Below, in pieces: positions 6,142 through 9,040 of a stretch of 9,040 nucleotides of DNA. The stretch's first letter is position 1. Each line of letters begins with the position of its first letter. The notes under the pieces were generated by a model. The model saw nothing but the letters and a program-made list of their open reading frames with translations. It made no database searches and was not told the DNA's origin. Source of the DNA: Hydrogenophaga sp. (GTDB taxonomy: Bacteria; Pseudomonadota; Gammaproteobacteria; Burkholderiales; Burkholderiaceae_C); contig JAABRN010000475.1 of the NCBI GenBank assembly GCA_011390855.1, forward strand, positions 1 to 9,040. The letters are read 5' to 3'. Both the position numbers and the translations under genes were made by a program.

Positions 6142-8016
6142 ATGCGCAGCCTGTTCGGGTCGCTGCATACCCCTTCGAGCTTCTCGCCACTCAGCGGCCG
6201 GCCGCCAGGGCGCAGTCTGGGCCATCGCAGCGGCGTGTGGTGGTTGCTGTGCATCGCCGGGGGGTGGCTGCAAGCCGCCTCGCTGGCTTGGCCCTTTGCT
6301 TCCTGGAGCCTGACGGGAACATCCCAGGGTCAGCCCGACGGATGGCTGCAGATCGCTTCACTGTCTCTGCTGGTGCTGGCTTTGCAGAACAGCGATCGCG
6401 CCGGTCAGGCGCTCTGGCGCGGCTGGCTTTTTGCCATCGTCTGGCTGGCGGGCACCTTCTGGTGGCTGTTTGTGTCGATGCACGTTTACGGTGGGCTGGC
6501 CGCATGGATGGCGGTGCTGGCGGTGCTCGCGCTTGCTGGGGCACTCGCTCTTCCTTACGCCGCAGCTGCGGGCGTGTTGTGCGTATGGGCACCCAAGTCC
6601 CGCGTGGGCCAGGCGGTGCTTTTTGCGGCGCTGTGGACGTTGGCCGAACTGATTCGCGGTCGCTGGTTCACCGGGTTTCCCTGGGGTGCCGGCGGCTATG
6701 CGCAGGTGGAGTTGTTGGCCGCCTGGGCGCCTTGGGTGGGTGTGTACGGCATGGGCCTGCTGTCCGCGTTATTGGCCTACGTGATGGCTTCACTGGTCAA
6801 CGGCATTCTGCAAGCGGTCAGCCGGTGGGTGCTGGCACCGGTATCGCGGTTGCACAAGGCCAAGGCACGGACGGGTGGCGGTGCGTTGGGTTCGATCACC
6901 GCCAGCGACGTTGTGATCGGGTTGATGGCGCTGGCAATGCTGGGTGCATTGGTTTTCACCATGAGCCATGGTGCCGAACGATGGCGCAACCTGGCGCTGC
7001 AGCCGACCGGCGATGCGGGCACGCTGCGCGTCTGGCTGTTGCAGGGCAATATTGCTCAGGATGAAAAGTTCGAGCCCGGTACAGGAATGGCACAAGCGCT
7101 GGAGTGGTACCCGGCGCAGTTTGCCGATGCGGTGAAAGCAGCGACGAGCGGGGCCGAGAAGGCGCCACAACTCGTGGTAGCGCCTGAAACCGCGTTGCCC
7201 TTGTTGCCCCAGCAACTGAATGCCTCCTTCTGGCAGCCCTTTTTCCAAGGTCTCGCACAGCAGCCTGAAACCTCGGCCATCAGCGCCCTGATGGGATTGC
7301 CGCTGGGCAGCTTCTCGCGTGGGTACACCAACTCGGCCTGGGGCATCACGCCGCAGTCCGCTGCGATGGCGCTGGAGGGCTTGCAAGGCGGTCAGTTGCC
7401 CGCCGCCTGGGAAGGTACCGGCGGTGCCACAGAAGGCTTATTTCGGTACGACAAGCACCATCTGGTGCCGTTTGGCGAGTTCATTCCACCGATGTTCCGC
7501 TGGTTCATCGACATGATGAACATCCCGCTGGGCGACTTCAGCCGGGGCGGGCTGGGCCAGCCCGCATGGTCCGTGGCGGGGCAGCGCATCTCGCCCAACA
7601 TCTGTTATGAAGATTTGTTTGGGGAAGAACTGGCCGCGTCGTTTGAAGATCCGCAGCTTGCGCCGACCGTGCTGGTCAACCTGAGCAACATCGGCTGGTT
7701 CGGTGACACAGTGGCCATTGACCAGCACCTGCACATCTCGCGCCTGCGCGCCATGGAACTGGGGCGGCCCATGCTGCGCGCCACCAACACCGGGGCCACG
7801 GCGGTGATCGACCATCTTGGGCAGGTTACCCACCAGCTGCCGCGACTCACTCGCGATCGGCTGGAAGCCAGCGTACAAGGGCGCTCCGGCCTCACCCCGT
7901 TCGCCCGATGGGCTTCGCGCTGGGGCCTGTGGCCGCTGTGGGGTGGCTGCATGGCGGCGGTGTTCCTTGTGATTGTGGGCAGCCGCTTGTCCCGTCGCCG
8001 TTCTTCGGCCCCGTAA
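6142..8016 (+). CDS. lnt: Apolipoprotein N-acyltransferase
   Basis: Lnt performs the last step of lipoprotein maturation, adding a third acyl chain from phospholipid to the N-terminal diacylglyceryl-cysteine at the periplasmic face of the inner membrane. The 624-residue product has several N-terminal membrane segments (roughly 33-55, 67-84, 94-112, 118-150, 155-172, 195-220 and 254-274), then a periplasmic nitrilase-like domain, and a final membrane helix (about 598-616). The catalytic triad is visible: Glu349 in APETALPLL, Lys438 in RYDKHHLVPFGEFIPP and Cys488 in NICYEDLFGEE. It is about 110 residues longer than the E. coli enzyme. The extra length includes a basic N-terminal lead of about 30 residues, a linker near 230-253, and an insert around 398-432 before the catalytic lysine. 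The ATG at 6142 is the first in frame and has no Shine-Dalgarno sequence. A GTG at 6235, just before the first membrane segment, is an alternative. It is probably co-transcribed with corC. Confidence 0.95.
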   Translation: MRSLFGSLHTPSSFSPLSGRPPGRSLGHRSGVWWLLCIAGGWLQAASLAWPFASWSLTGTSQGQPDGWLQIASLSLLVLALQNSDRAGQALWRGWLFAIVWLAGTFWWLFVSMHVYGGLAAWMAVLAVLALAGALALPYAAAAGVLCVWAPKSRVGQAVLFAALWTLAELIRGRWFTGFPWGAGGYAQVELLAAWAPWVGVYGMGLLSALLAYVMASLVNGILQAVSRWVLAPVSRLHKAKARTGGGALGSITASDVVIGLMALAMLGALVFTMSHGAERWRNLALQPTGDAGTLRVWLLQGNIAQDEKFEPGTGMAQALEWYPAQFADAVKAATSGAEKAPQLVVAPETALPLLPQQLNASFWQPFFQGLAQQPETSAISALMGLPLGSFSRGYTNSAWGITPQSAAMALEGLQGGQLPAAWEGTGGATEGLFRYDKHHLVPFGEFIPPMFRWFIDMMNIPLGDFSRGGLGQPAWSVAGQRISPNICYEDLFGEELAASFEDPQLAPTVLVNLSNIGWFGDTVAIDQHLHISRLRAMELGRPMLRATNTGATAVIDHLGQVTHQLPRLTRDRLEASVQGRSGLTPFARWASRWGLWPLWGGCMAAVFLVIVGSRLSRRRSSAP

Positions 8017-8019
8017 AAT
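8014..8019 (+). promoter_or_regulatory. Candidate -10 box for glyQ overlapping the lnt stop codon
   Basis: TAAAAT (5/6 match to TATAAT) includes the lnt TAA stop. The best upstream -35-like hexamer, TTGTCC (7987-7992), is 21 bases away, which is too far for a standard promoter, so support is partial. If used, it gives an untranslated leader of about 80 bases before glyQ. Confidence 0.25.
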
Positions 8020-8078
8020 CAGCGGTTTACCGATGCGCCCACCTGGGCGCCGGTCTCCCTTGTTCAGCCACTTTGGGT

Positions 8079-8094
8079 CCGGGCACTGCCCCGG
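8079..8094 (+). other. Small GC-rich stem-loop in the glyQ leader
   Basis: CCGGGC pairs with GCCC(C)GG around the loop ACT, with one bulged C, ending 12 bases before the glyQ ATG. It overlaps the place where a ribosome would first contact the mRNA. It may simply reflect local GC content; no known glycine-sensing element was recognised. Confidence 0.3.
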
Positions 8095-8106
8095 GGCCTT
8101 GCCCGC

Positions 8107-9027
8107 ATGTTGACCTTCCAGCAAATCATTCTGAAACTGCAGTCGTACTGGGACGCCCAGGGCTGCGCGCTGCTGCAGCCCTACGACATGGAGGTGGGTG
8201 CCGGCACCAGTCACACCGCCACCTTCTTGCGCGCACTGGGCCCTGAACCCTGGAAGGCCGCCTACGTGCAACCCAGCCGCCGTCCCAAGGACGGCCGCTA
8301 CGGTGAGAACCCCAACCGCCTGCAGCACTACTACCAATACCAGGTCGTGCTGAAGCCCGCGCCCAGCAACATCCTGGAGTTGTACCTGGGCTCCCTTGAA
8401 GCGCTGGGATTCGACCTGAAGAAGAACGACATCCGTTTCGTGGAAGACGACTGGGAAAACCCGACGCTGGGTGCCTGGGGCCTGGGCTGGGAGGTGTGGC
8501 TCAACGGCATGGAGGTCACGCAGTTCACCTACTTCCAGCAGGTGGGCGGTATCGACTGCAGGCCCATCACTGGCGAAATCACCTACGGCCTGGAGCGTCT
8601 GGCCATGTACCTGCAGGGCGTGGACAACGTCTACGACCTGGTGTGGACCCAGGGCGCCGATGGGGCCAGGCTGAGCTACGGCGACGTCTACCTCCAGAAC
8701 GAGAAGGAACAGTCGGCCTACAACTTCGAACATGCCGACGCCGATTTCCTGTTCACCGCTTTCAGCGCCCACGAAAAGCAGGCCAGGCACCTGATGGAGC
8801 AGCAGCTGGCACTGCCGGCTTATGAGCAGGTGCTCAAGTGCGCGCACAGCTTCAACTTGCTGGACGCGCGCGGCGCCATCAGCGTGACCGAGCGCGCCGC
8901 CTACATTGGCCGCATCCGCAACCTGGCGCGTGGCGTGGCACAAAGCTATTACGAGAGCCGTGAACGCCTGGGCTTCCCCATGGCGCCGCGTGAATGGGTG
9001 GAACAGATGGCGAAGAAGGCCGCATGA
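8107..9027 (+). CDS. glyQ: Glycyl-tRNA synthetase, alpha subunit
   Basis: GlyQ is the catalytic subunit of the bacterial alpha2beta2 glycyl-tRNA synthetase, a class II enzyme that forms glycyl-adenylate and charges tRNA-Gly together with the beta subunit GlyS in the cytoplasm. The 306-residue product is full length and matches the family throughout. The N-terminal [20 protein letters not shown] is present, as is [26 protein letters not shown] (24-49). [18 protein letters not shown] (54-71) follows, with [33 protein letters not shown] (116-148) and the class II motif 3-like [13 protein letters not shown] (158-170). The start is set by this conserved N-terminus; no good Shine-Dalgarno sequence precedes it. 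It lies 90 bases after lnt in the same direction. glyS should follow just past the window edge. Confidence 0.98.
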   Translation: MLTFQQIILKLQSYWDAQGCALLQPYDMEVGAGTSHTATFLRALGPEPWKAAYVQPSRRPKDGRYGENPNRLQHYYQYQVVLKPAPSNILELYLGSLEALGFDLKKNDIRFVEDDWENPTLGAWGLGWEVWLNGMEVTQFTYFQQVGGIDCRPITGEITYGLERLAMYLQGVDNVYDLVWTQGADGARLSYGDVYLQNEKEQSAYNFEHADADFLFTAFSAHEKQARHLMEQQLALPAYEQVLKCAHSFNLLDARGAISVTERAAYIGRIRNLARGVAQSYYESRERLGFPMAPREWVEQMAKKAA

Positions 9028-9030
9028 CAT

Positions 9031-9034
9031 GAGG
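9031..9034 (+). promoter_or_regulatory. Possible Shine-Dalgarno site of the next gene (expected glyS)
   Basis: GAGG lies 3 bases after the glyQ stop and 6 bases before the window end, a suitable position if glyS begins at or just beyond base 9041. An ATG at 9029 (MRHP) is a less likely start. The next gene itself is not visible. Confidence 0.25.
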
Positions 9035-9040
9035 CACCCC

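Noticed and set aside
6237..7064. A 275-codon plus-strand frame within lnt.
   Set aside because: It is an overlapping frame inside lnt, Arg/Gly/Cys-rich, with no family signature; the catalytic triad supports the lnt frame.
8017..8106. A possible glycine riboswitch or T-box before glyQ.
   Set aside because: The gap is too short, and no conserved T-box sequence or glycine aptamer pattern was recognised.
9024..9029. An ATGA overlap at the end of glyQ as the start of glyS.
   Set aside because: The frame from that ATG stops after two codons (ATG ACA TGA), so glyS must start later.
7438..9030. A 530-codon minus-strand frame across lnt and glyQ.
   Set aside because: It lies antisense to two highly conserved genes, is His/Gln/Gly/Val-rich without domain pattern, and is a typical shadow frame in GC-rich DNA.

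Overview
The window looks like chromosomal DNA of a betaproteobacterium, most likely Burkholderiales and probably Comamonadaceae. The evidence is GC-rich coding DNA, an alpha-subunit glycyl-tRNA synthetase (the alpha2beta2 type), a corC-lnt-glyQ gene order that I associate with that order, and an FFLEELYG-motif protein typical of it. No rRNA, tRNA, insertion sequence, phage gene or CRISPR array is visible. No gap between genes exceeds about 120 bases.

Left part (1-2570): on the minus strand lies the N-terminal part of a long-chain acyl-CoA synthetase (FadD type), cut by the window edge. It is preceded on the same strand by an uncharacterised FFLEELYG-motif protein, with a good hairpin between them. 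A membrane-anchored alpha/beta-hydrolase of the lipase type is divergent from these two. Together they suggest a small lipid-handling neighbourhood, which is inference only.

Middle (2571-5157): 4-hydroxyphenylpyruvate dioxygenase (hpd, tyrosine catabolism) on the minus strand is divergent from an Lrp/AsnC-family regulator. This is the usual layout of a local regulator and its target. A GNAT-family acetyltransferase follows the regulator.

Right part (5250-9040): corC (CBS-domain protein), lnt (apolipoprotein N-acyltransferase) and glyQ (glycyl-tRNA synthetase alpha) run in the same direction. corC and lnt are only 25 bases apart and are probably co-transcribed. glyQ may have its own promoter overlapping the lnt stop codon. 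glyS is expected just beyond the right edge.

The genes are ordinary. The notable points are in expression signals. Only hpd has a clear Shine-Dalgarno sequence. The Lrp and GNAT genes have promoter-like elements placed so that transcription would begin at or next to the start codon (candidate leaderless mRNAs). The Lrp promoter carries an inverted repeat that could be an autoregulatory operator. An 11-base direct repeat duplicates the fadD start region and creates a 10-codon upstream frame overlapping the fadD start by ATGA. I did not find a clearly new biological system.
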